Shown here: piece by piece, positions 52,166 to 60,867 of the stretch
Layout of the letters: the number at the start of each line of letters is the position of its first letter
Numbering within the stretch: position 1 is the stretch's first letter
Source: Herminiimonas sp. KBW02
GTDB lineage: Bacteria; Pseudomonadota; Gammaproteobacteria; Burkholderiales; Burkholderiaceae_D
NCBI RefSeq assembly: GCF_003852535.1
Contig: NZ_QAJP01000003.1
Span: 434,001-498,000, forward strand
Length of the DNA: 64,000 bases
Direction: 5' to 3'
The notes under the pieces: model-generated
The model's input: the letters and a program-made list of their open reading frames with translations, nothing else
Database searches by the model: none
What the model was told of the DNA's origin: nothing
Translations under genes and position numbers: made by a program

Positions 52166-53323
52166 ATGACCTCAATCGGAATCGTTGCACCGCAATCCAT
52201 GTTTTTCGCGAAACCGCTGCCCTTGCAGAGCGGCGCGGAAATTGCCGGCTACACGCTGGTGTATGAAACCTACGGTACCTTGAATGCCGATCATTCGAAC
52301 GCGGTACTGGTGTGCCATGCACTGAATGCTTCGCACCACGTCGCGGGCACCTATAGCGAAGACGCGGGCACTACCGGCTGGTGGGACAATATGGTCGGGC
52401 CGGGCAAGCCACTGGATACGAATAAGTACTTCGTTATCGGCGTCAATAACCTCGGCTCCTGCTTTGGCTCAACCGGGCCTATGCATATCAATCCGGCGAC
52501 CGGCAAACAGTACGGCGCGCATTTCCCGGTGGTGACAGTAGAGGACTGGGTACAGTCGCAGGCGCGCCTGGCGGATGAGTTGGGCATCAAGCAATTTGCT
52601 GCCGTCATGGGTGGTTCGCTGGGCGGCATGCAGGCGCTGGCCTGGAGCATTCTGTTCCCGGAACGTTTGCGCCATTGCGTGGTGATCGCATCCACGCCGA
52701 AGCTGACAGCACAAAACATAGCTTTCGATGATGTGGCACGACAAGCGATCCTGACCGACCCTGATTATCACGGTGGCGATTTTTACGCGCACGGTGTAGT
52801 GCCGAAGAATGGTTTGCGTGTGGCGCGCATGCTGGGTCACATCACTTATTTGTCGGACGACGATATGGCGGCCAAGTTTGGCCGTGAGTTGCGTTCCGGT
52901 TCGTATCAATTTGGTTTCGGTATCGACTTCGAGATTGAATCGTACCTGCGCTATCAGGGCGACAAATTCTCGACCTACTTCGACGCGAATACGTATTTGC
53001 TGATTACCAAGGCGCTGGATTACTTCGATCCGGCCAAGGACTTCGGCGGCGACCTGACCAAGACTTTGGAGCATACACGCGCCAAGTTCCTGCTGGTGTC
53101 GTTCACAACAGACTGGCGTTTCTCGCCTGAGCGCAGCCATGAAATGGTGCAGGCACTGGTTAATAATAATCGCACCGTCACCTATGCAGAGATCGATGCG
53201 CCGCATGGGCACGATGCTTTCCTGCTCGACGACCAGCGTTATATGAATGTCGTGCGTTCCTACTTTGCACGGGTGTATGAAGAAATTGATGGCGGTAGCC
53301 TGAAAGCAGGAGCAAGCGCATGA
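52166..53323 (+). CDS. metX: homoserine O-acyltransferase (MetX; probably MetXS type)
   Basis: 385 residues, alpha/beta hydrolase fold. Transfers an acyl group from acetyl- or succinyl-CoA to homoserine, entering methionine synthesis. The nucleophile is S151 in [15 protein letters not shown], with the Asp and His in [14 protein letters not shown] and [10 protein letters not shown]. Opening motifs: [27 protein letters not shown]. Many betaproteobacterial MetX use succinyl-CoA, but acyl specificity needs assay. Overlaps metW by 4 bases (ATGA). Weak ribosome-binding site. Confidence 0.93.
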   Translation: MTSIGIVAPQSMFFAKPLPLQSGAEIAGYTLVYETYGTLNADHSNAVLVCHALNASHHVAGTYSEDAGTTGWWDNMVGPGKPLDTNKYFVIGVNNLGSCFGSTGPMHINPATGKQYGAHFPVVTVEDWVQSQARLADELGIKQFAAVMGGSLGGMQALAWSILFPERLRHCVVIASTPKLTAQNIAFDDVARQAILTDPDYHGGDFYAHGVVPKNGLRVARMLGHITYLSDDDMAAKFGRELRSGSYQFGFGIDFEIESYLRYQGDKFSTYFDANTYLLITKALDYFDPAKDFGGDLTKTLEHTRAKFLLVSFTTDWRFSPERSHEMVQALVNNNRTVTYAEIDAPHGHDAFLLDDQRYMNVVRSYFARVYEEIDGGSLKAGASA

Positions 53324-53925
53324 ACTTCCAACAATTAAGCGCCCTGCGACCTGACCTCGCGTTTATCGCACACTGGATCAATCCAGGCACCAAGGTGCTG
53401 GATCTCGGTTGTGGCGATGGCGTCATGCTGGACTATCTGCAATCGGACAAGCAATGCAGCGGCTATGGCATAGAAATCGACGACAAGGAAATACCGCTGT
53501 GTATCGATCGTGGCGTCTCCGTGATCCAGCGCGATCTCGAAGCCGGCCTGGCGATTTTTGCCGATAACGCATTTGATACGGTCTTGTGTCTGTCTGCCCT
53601 GCAGATGATGAAAGACGTTGAGGGTGTGCTGCGCGATATTTCACGCGTCGGCCGTGAGGCAATAGTATCTTTTCCTAATTTTGCTTACTGGCCGCATCGG
53701 ATTGCCTTGTTGCGCGGACGCATGCCGGTATCCAAAAGCCTGCCGTATGAATGGTATGACACGCCCAACCTGCGTTGCGCGACGATCAATGACTTTGAAG
53801 AACTGGCGAATGAAGTCGGGCTGGAAGTCGTGGAATGTGTCGCCCTGAACGAAGGCGAGCCCGTCAGCTTCATGCGTAACTGGCGCGGCAGCCTCGCTGT
53901 ATTCCGTTTGCGGAAAAAGCAGTAA
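53320..53925 (+). CDS. metW: methionine biosynthesis protein MetW
   Basis: 201 residues with a SAM-methyltransferase-like fold: motif I is [15 protein letters not shown], then GYGIEIDD, and [17 protein letters not shown]. MetW is the usual partner of MetX in Proteobacteria; its reaction is not established, but it works with MetX in making methionine. Translational coupling to metX by ATGA and one SAM-II switch control both. Convergent with ampG. Confidence 0.93.
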   Translation: MNFQQLSALRPDLAFIAHWINPGTKVLDLGCGDGVMLDYLQSDKQCSGYGIEIDDKEIPLCIDRGVSVIQRDLEAGLAIFADNAFDTVLCLSALQMMKDVEGVLRDISRVGREAIVSFPNFAYWPHRIALLRGRMPVSKSLPYEWYDTPNLRCATINDFEELANEVGLEVVECVALNEGEPVSFMRNWRGSLAVFRLRKKQ

Positions 53926-53928
53926 GGC

Positions 53929-55287
53929 TTAACTTTCCTGCTGTGCGGTTGTCGTTCCCTGCGCTGCCGTTTTTGGTGACGTGCGCGCCGCAAACCACAG
54001 CAGGACGATGACTGGCAGGCCAAGCAAGGCAGTACCGGTAAAGAAGCTGGCGTAGCCAAAACTGTCGACATACGCACCGGAATAACCGGCGATGAATTTC
54101 GGCAGCAGCAACATCATCGAACTGAACAATGCATATTGCGTGGCCGAGTAACTGATGTTGGTCAGGCTGGACAGGTAGGCGATGAAGGCGGCACTGGCGA
54201 TGCCGCTGGCCAGATTGTCTGCAGAAATTACCAGTACCAGCGCCTGCACATCGTGGCCGTGCCCGGCCAGCCAGACAAACAGCAGATTACTGGCAGAGCT
54301 CAGGATGGCGCCGAGCGCGAGTATGCGCATCATGCCGAAGCGCATCGACAATGCCCCGCCTATGAAGGCCCCCACCAGCGTCATGATGATGCCAAAGATC
54401 TTGGTGACAGCTGCCACCTCATCCTTGCTGTAACCCATATCCACATAAAACGGATTTGCCATAATGCCCATCACGACATCGCTGATGCGGTAAGTCGCGA
54501 TCAGGGCCAGGATCAGCAGCGCCTGCCAGCGGTAGCGCACGATGAATTCGCGGAACGGCCCTATCAATACGTCGTCCAGCCACGCAGCGACATTCTTGGC
54601 TGGCGGCAGGACGCGTCGCGCCGGTTCCGCCGAGAACAAGACCGTGATCACACCGACCAGCATGGATAGCGCCATCGCGAAGTACGCGACGCGCCAGGCA
54701 CCGGGCTGGTAGCTGCCGTTGCCGACGATCTCCGCGCGTGCCGCGATCCACAAGACGCCTGCACCGGCCCAGATCATCGCGAGTCGGTAGCCGGTCTGGT
54801 AGCTGGCCGCCAGTGCTGCCTGGCGGTCGGTATCCGCGGATTCAATACGGAACGCGTCGAGGGAAATATCTTGTGTGGCGGAGCCGAAGGCCACCATGAG
54901 CGCGCACCAGACCACCGGTTCCAGCGCGACGTGCGGATCGTTCAATGCCATGCCGACCAGTCCGGCCATGATTGCCAGTTGCGAGAGCAGCAGCCAGCTA
55001 CGGCGCCGTCCCATCCAGCGTGTCAGCAGCGGGATAGGTACCCGGTCGACCAGTGGCGCCCATACCCATTTGAACGCATAGGCCAGGCCGACCCAGCTCA
55101 GGTAGCCGATGGTGCTGCGATCGATACCGGCCTCGCGCAGCCAGAAGCTGAGCGTGCCGAGTACCAGCATCAGGGGTAATCCGGCGGAAAATCCGAGCAA
55201 CAGCATGCGCAAAGTGGCGGTTTCCAGATAGACCTTGAAAGTGTCTGCCCATGAACGCCGTACACCATCGCTGTTGCGAAAAATCAT
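53929..55287 (-). CDS. ampG: AmpG-type muropeptide permease (MFS)
   Basis: 452 residues with 12 to 14 transmembrane helices. AmpG moves anhydromuropeptides from periplasm to cytoplasm for cell-wall recycling. AmpG-like motifs are GFSAGLPLMLVLGTLSFWLREAGID near 35, the GYLSWVGLAYAFKWVWAPLVDR loop and GSATQDISLDAFRIE. AAGGTAAG precedes ATG 55287. It is convergent with metW, from which it is 3 bases away, and divergent from the rlmI fragment. It would supply substrate for AmpD and AmpR if present. Confidence 0.9.
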   Translation of the reverse strand: MIFRNSDGVRRSWADTFKVYLETATLRMLLLGFSAGLPLMLVLGTLSFWLREAGIDRSTIGYLSWVGLAYAFKWVWAPLVDRVPIPLLTRWMGRRRSWLLLSQLAIMAGLVGMALNDPHVALEPVVWCALMVAFGSATQDISLDAFRIESADTDRQAALAASYQTGYRLAMIWAGAGVLWIAARAEIVGNGSYQPGAWRVAYFAMALSMLVGVITVLFSAEPARRVLPPAKNVAAWLDDVLIGPFREFIVRYRWQALLILALIATYRISDVVMGIMANPFYVDMGYSKDEVAAVTKIFGIIMTLVGAFIGGALSMRFGMMRILALGAILSSASNLLFVWLAGHGHDVQALVLVISADNLASGIASAAFIAYLSSLTNISYSATQYALFSSMMLLLPKFIAGYSGAYVDSFGYASFFTGTALLGLPVIVLLWFAARTSPKTAAQGTTTAQQES

Positions 55288-55479
55288 CTTTTCTTACCTT
55301 GATTGAAAGGAGTGGCGACATTGCGCCAACAGGCTGAGATGCTGACACAAGAGTGCCCTGGCAGCAAGCGATGCAGCGATGCCTGTCGCCGGAATGCAGG
55401 GATAACGGGGGTTTTTCTGCTGCAACTGCTAACGACGGTTTATCATGGGAGCCTTCCCTATACCGCTGCAATTATTCCT

Positions 55480-56061
55480 ATGCTGATCATCACCATTAAA
55501 CAAGGCAAAGAAAAAAGCCTGCTCGCACGCCAGCCATGGATTTATGCATCCGCAGTCGAACGCGTTGATGGCAAGCCGGCGGAACGCATGAAGCAGGGTG
55601 CAACCGCGCTGGTGCGCTCGTCGTCAGGCAAATTCCTGGCGCGCGCTGCGCATGCACCGAAATCCCAGATCCAGGCACGCGTCTGGACTTTCGATGAAGC
55701 GCAACCGGTCGATCATGCGCTGATCAAACGTCGCGTCAAGGCTGCGATCCAAAAACGTGTTGCTGCTGCCAAGGGTAAGCGGGTGGGTGTGACCAAGCGT
55801 TTGCCATTGGTAATAGGCGATGAAGATGAATTGTCGGGTTTGCTGGTGGACTGGTATGGCGACCAGAAGGGTTACCTGATCTGCGAATTTCAGTCGGCAG
55901 GTGTCGATGCCTGGAAAGTCGCCATTGTGCAGGCGCTGATTGCGGAAACAGGTTGTCCCAATGTGTATGAAACGGCCGATGAGTTGATACGTAAGGGTGA
56001 AGGTTTGCCATTCAACTACGGTGTATTGGCCGGCGATGAGCCGCCGGATGATTTGTTGTAA
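55480..56061 (+). pseudogene. rlmI: RlmI-like rRNA methyltransferase lacking the catalytic domain
   Basis: 193 residues matching the first half of RlmI (23S rRNA m5C1962 methyltransferase, about 396 residues in E. coli). The PUA domain (IKQGKEKSLLARQPWIYASAVERVDG, SQIQARVWTFDE) and the central domain (PLVIGDEDELSGLLVDWYGD, NYGVLAGDEPPDDLL) are intact. The protein then stops where RlmI continues into its SAM-binding Rossmann domain. No remnant of it (such as DVRHGHKTGFYLDQR) appears in any frame before the next gene 55 bases on. It cannot methylate as it stands. It may be a decayed gene or a retained RNA-binding protein. Confidence 0.75.
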
Positions 56062-56116
56062 GGGAGAGCCGTGTGCACTGTGAACTGACGACAAACGAGC
56101 TAAGGGTGTGCAAATA

Positions 56117-57145
56117 ATGGCGGCCCAGTTCCGGCAGGAGTTCTGGCCGCATTCTGGTTACAAACTGACCCGTCGCGATGTTGACGGCCGTTTGCTGTTA
56201 AGTGATGACCTGTTGCGTGCCTGGTGGCACCGGCCGGAAGTGGCGCCGATAGATGAATCTTGTGAACGTGAACGTGCGTTGCATGCTGCTTTGCTGGCCG
56301 AGCCACGGCGGGTCGTCACGGAAGCGGACATCAGCGCGCTGCAGGATGCCGATGCGCAGGATAACTATCGCATCCTGCTGGCGTGGCGTGACCGTTTGCT
56401 GGCAGCGCCTACGCTGGAAGCGGCGTATCTCGATTTATTCCGTGGGGGGAGCATCAATGTGCCGCCGGTTTTCATCGACCAGCTGACACAGATGATCGTA
56501 CACGGCATGCTGGATGGCAGTGAAGAAGCCTTGCAAATCCGCGCTGCCGAACTGTTTTTCCGCAAACAAAAAGTAGCGATAGAAAACGGTGCCGTCATGT
56601 TGGCTGATGCCGATACCGTCGAGTTGCATGCGACTGGCGGCAATTACGGCGATATCGGTCGTTTGCTGATAGAGGCTAATACCAAGCCACGGCGTGTCGA
56701 GCTGGATGTGCTGGATCAGGAAAACGCCGACACCTATTGGGCGCGCAACGAACGACACGATACGGTCATCAGCTTTGCCTACGGTCGTGCCGCGTTAACA
56801 GCATTTTGTCGGATCGTGGAAAAGTGGATACAGCACTTCTACGGCGTCTCCGTAGTCGTGCGGCCGTTGCGTGCGATTGAAGCCAGGCACTGGGCCTGGC
56901 ATATAGGCCTGGATGCCGAAGCCAGCGCCATCCTGAATGATTTATATACAGGGTCGGAATTGGAAGAGGAGCGCAATCGCCGCATCCTGTCCCTGTTCCA
57001 GCTCGACTTCGTTGATCCGGCCGTGGTGCGTGCCGATGTCGCAGGTCGCCCTGTGTATATGGCTTGTGCAATGAATGCGGAAGAATTGTTGCGCATCAAG
57101 CCGCAGAATTTATTGTTGAATCTGCCGCTGGCATCGATCTCCTGA
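56117..57145 (+). CDS. DUF6352 family protein
   Basis: 342 residues. Starts MAAQFRQEFWPHSGYKLTRRDVDGRLLLSDDLLRAWWHRPE, the DUF6352 hallmark, with a predicted helical body and no membrane helix or signal. ATG 56117 follows AAGGGTG by 9 bases; a GTG at 56108 is also in frame. It lies 18 bases before a MOT1-type transporter, so the two probably form an operon. The function is not known. Confidence 0.78.
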   Translation: MAAQFRQEFWPHSGYKLTRRDVDGRLLLSDDLLRAWWHRPEVAPIDESCERERALHAALLAEPRRVVTEADISALQDADAQDNYRILLAWRDRLLAAPTLEAAYLDLFRGGSINVPPVFIDQLTQMIVHGMLDGSEEALQIRAAELFFRKQKVAIENGAVMLADADTVELHATGGNYGDIGRLLIEANTKPRRVELDVLDQENADTYWARNERHDTVISFAYGRAALTAFCRIVEKWIQHFYGVSVVVRPLRAIEARHWAWHIGLDAEASAILNDLYTGSELEEERNRRILSLFQLDFVDPAVVRADVAGRPVYMACAMNAEELLRIKPQNLLLNLPLASIS

Positions 57146-57163
57146 TTTGTCACGACCGGATAT

Positions 57164-58333
57164 ATGAGCGCATCCAGTAATACGCCGCTGACCGACAGCG
57201 CACCGCATAATCGCTACGACCGCATGGAGTGGGCCGGTGCCTTTGGTGACCTGGGCACGCTGATTCCGTTCATTGCTGCCTATATCGGCGTGCTGAAGAT
57301 GAACCCGTTCGGCGTGTTGTTTGCATTCGGTATTTGTATGCTGGTGTGTGGCCTGTATTACAAGACGCCATTCCCGGTGCAACCTATGAAGGCAATCGGC
57401 GCGGTTGCGGCTTTGCAGGCGGTGCAGACTGCAGTCGTGACTCCGGCCGCAGTGTATAGCGCAACGCTGGTGACAGGCGTCATCTGGCTGTTGCTCGGCG
57501 TGACCGGCCTGGTCTCGCGCGTGGCGCGACTGGTGCCGCCACCGGTCATTATCGGTATCGTGTTCGGTCTGGGGTTTGGCTTCATGTTGCAAGGCGTGAC
57601 GATGATGCAGACCGATTGGCTGATTGCGGTAATAGGCGGTAGCGGTACCTTGCTGTTGATGGGAAATAAAAAAATACCCGCAATGTTTGTCTTGCTGGCC
57701 TTTGGTGCGGCAGTCGGAGTAGTGCAAAATCCGGAATTGCTGACGGCACTGGCACAAAGCAATATAGGTTTTCATTTACCGACATTTGCCCTGACTGATC
57801 TATCGTGGAATCAATTCTTTGTGGGTGCGGTTTTGCTCGCATTGCCGCAAATCCCTTTGACTCTCGGCAATGCCGTGATCGCCATCAAGGAAGAGAACAA
57901 CCGCTTGTTTCCGCAGCGGCCAGTGAGCGAGCGCAGCGTATCGATCTCAACTGGTTTCATGAATTTGTTCAGTGCATCGGTCGGTGGCGTTCCGATGTGT
58001 CATGGCGCAGGTGGTATGGCCGGACATATTGCGTTCGGTGCGAGGACCGGCGGTGCGGTAGTCATCCTGGGGGCAGTGTTGCTGATGCTGGCATTTTTCT
58101 TCAGCGATTCAGTAGAAGTGTTGTTTAAGCTGTTTCCCACAGCGGTGCTGGGCGTCATTCTGTTTCTCACCGGAGCTCAGCTGGCACTGGGTAGTAGCGT
58201 TTTTCCCGCAGATCGTGGCGCACGCGTCGTAGTGTTGCTGACCGCCGCCTTGTGCATGTGGAATGTCGGTGCTGGTTTCGTGGTCGGTGTTGTCCTGCAT
58301 CACCTGCAGCAGCGCGGTCGTATGCAGATGTAA
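57164..58333 (+). CDS. MOT1-type molybdate/sulfate transporter
   Basis: 389 residues, 10 to 12 membrane helices, SulP-related MOT1 family. Motifs: WAGAFGDLGTLIPFIAAYIG near 20, YKTPFPVQPMKAIGAVAAL, GVPMCHGAGGMAGHIAFGARTGG and LALPQIPLTLGNAVIAIKEEN. Homologues carry molybdate or sulfate; which one here is unsettled. A YdeP-type molybdenum enzyme exists in the same window, which favours molybdate, but that is inference. Directly after DUF6352. Confidence 0.87.
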   Translation: MSASSNTPLTDSAPHNRYDRMEWAGAFGDLGTLIPFIAAYIGVLKMNPFGVLFAFGICMLVCGLYYKTPFPVQPMKAIGAVAALQAVQTAVVTPAAVYSATLVTGVIWLLLGVTGLVSRVARLVPPPVIIGIVFGLGFGFMLQGVTMMQTDWLIAVIGGSGTLLLMGNKKIPAMFVLLAFGAAVGVVQNPELLTALAQSNIGFHLPTFALTDLSWNQFFVGAVLLALPQIPLTLGNAVIAIKEENNRLFPQRPVSERSVSISTGFMNLFSASVGGVPMCHGAGGMAGHIAFGARTGGAVVILGAVLLMLAFFFSDSVEVLFKLFPTAVLGVILFLTGAQLALGSSVFPADRGARVVVLLTAALCMWNVGAGFVVGVVLHHLQQRGRMQM

Positions 58334-58435
58334 GCAATCTGCGCGAACCTTTAGTACATACACAGGTCTACCGTCGTTCTTGCCTGAACGAACAAGGCAT
58401 TGCTGTTACTCGTCAGCATATGCCTGCCGCTATCC

Positions 58436-59569
58436 ATGAATACAGTAATACAGCGCCGCTGGGAGCTCGATGCCCTGCGCGGCTTGATGTTGGTCATGAT
58501 GTTTTCCACTCACCTGCCTACCCGTTTCAGTATCGGATTCGGACAGACGCTGGGCTATGTGTCGGCGGCGGAAGGCTTTGTCATGCTGTCTGCTTTCATG
58601 GCGGGCATGATCTACACCAGCAAGGCTATGCGGGATGGTGTAGACGCTATGCGCAGGGCTTTCTTCAAACGCACACTGACGGTTTACGCCTGCCACGTCG
58701 CCTGCCTGCTCCTGCTATTCACGCTGATTGCCGCATTGGGATTGAAATTCGATCAGTCCGGCCTGAAAAATCTGATTGGCTACTATCTGGAAAATCCAGT
58801 GTCGGGTTTGCTGGGCGGCATCATGTTGATTTACAACCCGCCCTTGCTCGACATCCTGCCGCTGTATGTGATGTTGCTGCTGATCAGTCCGTGGATACTC
58901 GCACATGGCATGCGACATGGCTGGCGTGGCATCTTTATCGTGAGCATAACCTTGTGGCTGGCCGCACAGTTCGGCCTGTCTTCGTTCCTGTACAGCATGC
59001 TGGTTGCGGTTACTGGTTTGCCAGTTCCATTCCGCGAGACCGGATCCTTTGAAACCTTTGCATGGCAATTGTTGTGGGTATTTGGTTTGTGGCTGGGTTC
59101 GCTGGATGCGAACGGTGTTTTGCAAGGACGTAATGCATTTATGCCGCGCCTGGTGTGGACTGCAGTTGCACTGGCGCTGATGTTTTTCATCTGGCGTCAT
59201 ACGGTCGGGCAGATACCGTTCCCCGGCAATGAAACATTGAATCTGTGGCTGGATAAATGGCACCTCGGGCCATTACGCCTGCTTAATTTTATGGCACTGC
59301 TAGTGATCGTCATGCACATCGGCAGTGCCAAGCGCGTAGAGCTTCCTCGCTTTAAATTTCTGGAAACGATGGGCGCTGCGTCATTGCCGGTGTTCTGTGC
59401 GCACCTGATTCTGGTGTTGCTCACACTCGCCATCATCGGCGATGCATTCGATGAGCGTTTCGACTGGATGGATGAAATCTTGCTGAGTGGCGGACTAGTC
59501 TTGCTGTATCTGTCGGCTATGCTCGCCTTGCGCTTCCGAAGCCGACAACCTGTATCCAAACGTTTTTAA
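58436..59569 (+). CDS. OpgC-like acyltransferase-type membrane protein
   Basis: 377 residues with about ten membrane helices of the acyltransferase-3/OpgC type. It starts MNTVIQRRWELDALRGLMLVMMFSTHLP and has YVSAAEGFVMLSAFMAGMIY, the OpgC pattern. OpgC succinylates osmoregulated periplasmic glucans. No glucan genes (opgGH) are nearby, so substrate is unknown. ATG 58436 is preferred over the TTG 36 bases upstream. Convergent with the MFS gene. Confidence 0.8.
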   Translation: MNTVIQRRWELDALRGLMLVMMFSTHLPTRFSIGFGQTLGYVSAAEGFVMLSAFMAGMIYTSKAMRDGVDAMRRAFFKRTLTVYACHVACLLLLFTLIAALGLKFDQSGLKNLIGYYLENPVSGLLGGIMLIYNPPLLDILPLYVMLLLISPWILAHGMRHGWRGIFIVSITLWLAAQFGLSSFLYSMLVAVTGLPVPFRETGSFETFAWQLLWVFGLWLGSLDANGVLQGRNAFMPRLVWTAVALALMFFIWRHTVGQIPFPGNETLNLWLDKWHLGPLRLLNFMALLVIVMHIGSAKRVELPRFKFLETMGAASLPVFCAHLILVLLTLAIIGDAFDERFDWMDEILLSGGLVLLYLSAMLALRFRSRQPVSKRF

Positions 59570-59571
59570 TA

Positions 59572-60726
59572 TTATTCAAGCCAGCGTGCACGGCTGGCTG
59601 AGATGGCAATCGCGATAGCCATGACACCAATCAGGCCAAGTGCGACCTGCATGCCCCAGCCTTGCGCCAGAAAGCCAATGACAGGCGGTCCGATCAGACC
59701 GCCGCTGTAACTGAAGGTGGCTACCGCCGCCAATGCCGTCGCACCATGTCGTCCGGCAGAGCTGAACACAAATGGAAAGACGGAAGCAAAGCCGGCGCCC
59801 GCTATCGCGAAACCGAATATGGTTAGTGGAATGTTGATCGCAGCAACGGCAATAAAGATGCCGCATGCGGCGAATGAGGCACCGACTGCAACCACACGTC
59901 GCGCGCCGTATCTGTCCTTGAAGCGATCACACACCAGGCGAGCCGCCAGCATGAGTGCTGCAAAACCTGCATAGGCCAATGGCGCAACGCCATCATGTGC
60001 AGCCATGCGATCCTTCATGAAGACGCCGCTCCAGTCGGCGATCGAGCCTTCTGCAACTGCACCGCAAAATCCGATGATGCCAAGCGCAACCAGCGGGCCG
60101 TGCGCAATTGCAAAGTATTGTTTGCTGCTGACATGCTCTATCTGGTCCGTGGGCAATGCCTGGTAAGCGATGTACAAGGGCAGTAGCAAGGCAAGTGCAG
60201 TGATGATGAAGTGTACGGTCGGTGTGACTCCTATGCCTGCCATCAGGCTGCCGAACAGAGCACCGCTGACTGCACCCACGCTGAACCACGCATGCAGCAG
60301 CGACATAGTTGAGCGCCCTGCCTGTTTTTCCTGTTCGGTGCCGATCGCATTAATCGCAACATCGAAGCAACCGGAGCCTGCGCCCAGCGCCACCGCGACG
60401 ATCACCAGCCATGTCATGCTGGGTGCTAATGCCAGCGCGGGTAATACAACGATGAGGCCGAGTCCCGAGTACCAGGCGGCGCGTCGTCCGCCGAAGCGCC
60501 CGACCAGCCATGCAGCCAGAGGGAAGGATGCGACTGCGCCAAAACCACCGCCCAGCAATACCATGCCCAGTTGTGCCGGATTCAATTGCAATGCGTCACG
60601 GATTGCCGGTATGCGTGCTGCCCATGATGCATAGATCACACCCAGCAGAATGAAGAGAAAGGGCGTGGCGGCAGAACGCAAACGGGCAAAGCGGGGCGCA
60701 GCGGATAACAGGGATTCAGTGGACAT
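59572..60726 (-). CDS. MFS transporter (YbjJ-like)
   Basis: 384 residues, 12 transmembrane helices. ATG 60726 with MSTESLLSAAPRF is preferred: the longer frame runs into the phoX terminator. Typical MFS motifs are GVIYASWAARIPAIRDALQL, WLVGRFGGRRAAWYSG and GLIGPPVIGFLAQGWG. It resembles YbjJ-type drug/metabolite exporters, with no clear substrate. The last bases overlap a short hairpin near its stop. Confidence 0.85.
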   Translation of the reverse strand: MSTESLLSAAPRFARLRSAATPFLFILLGVIYASWAARIPAIRDALQLNPAQLGMVLLGGGFGAVASFPLAAWLVGRFGGRRAAWYSGLGLIVVLPALALAPSMTWLVIVAVALGAGSGCFDVAINAIGTEQEKQAGRSTMSLLHAWFSVGAVSGALFGSLMAGIGVTPTVHFIITALALLLPLYIAYQALPTDQIEHVSSKQYFAIAHGPLVALGIIGFCGAVAEGSIADWSGVFMKDRMAAHDGVAPLAYAGFAALMLAARLVCDRFKDRYGARRVVAVGASFAACGIFIAVAAINIPLTIFGFAIAGAGFASVFPFVFSSAGRHGATALAAVATFSYSGGLIGPPVIGFLAQGWGMQVALGLIGVMAIAIAISASRARWLE

Positions 60727-60808
60727 CGGATAACTAGAAGCGGAATGGTTGCGTTTGCACGCAATGCTGAATTGTATTGTGTTCGGCCGGATCGCGTACG
60801 GCAGATGT

Positions 60809-60836
60809 AAAAACAGGCGCAAAAGCAGCGCCTGTT
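60809..60836 (-). terminator. intrinsic terminator of phoX
   Basis: On the minus strand AACAGGCGC (60828-60836), a 7-base loop, GCGCCTGTT (60812-60820), then TTT: a 9-base-pair stem and T run, 32 bases after the phoX stop. Confidence 0.75.
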
Positions 60837-60867
60837 ATTTATGCATGACTGCTTATCTTAATCAGGC

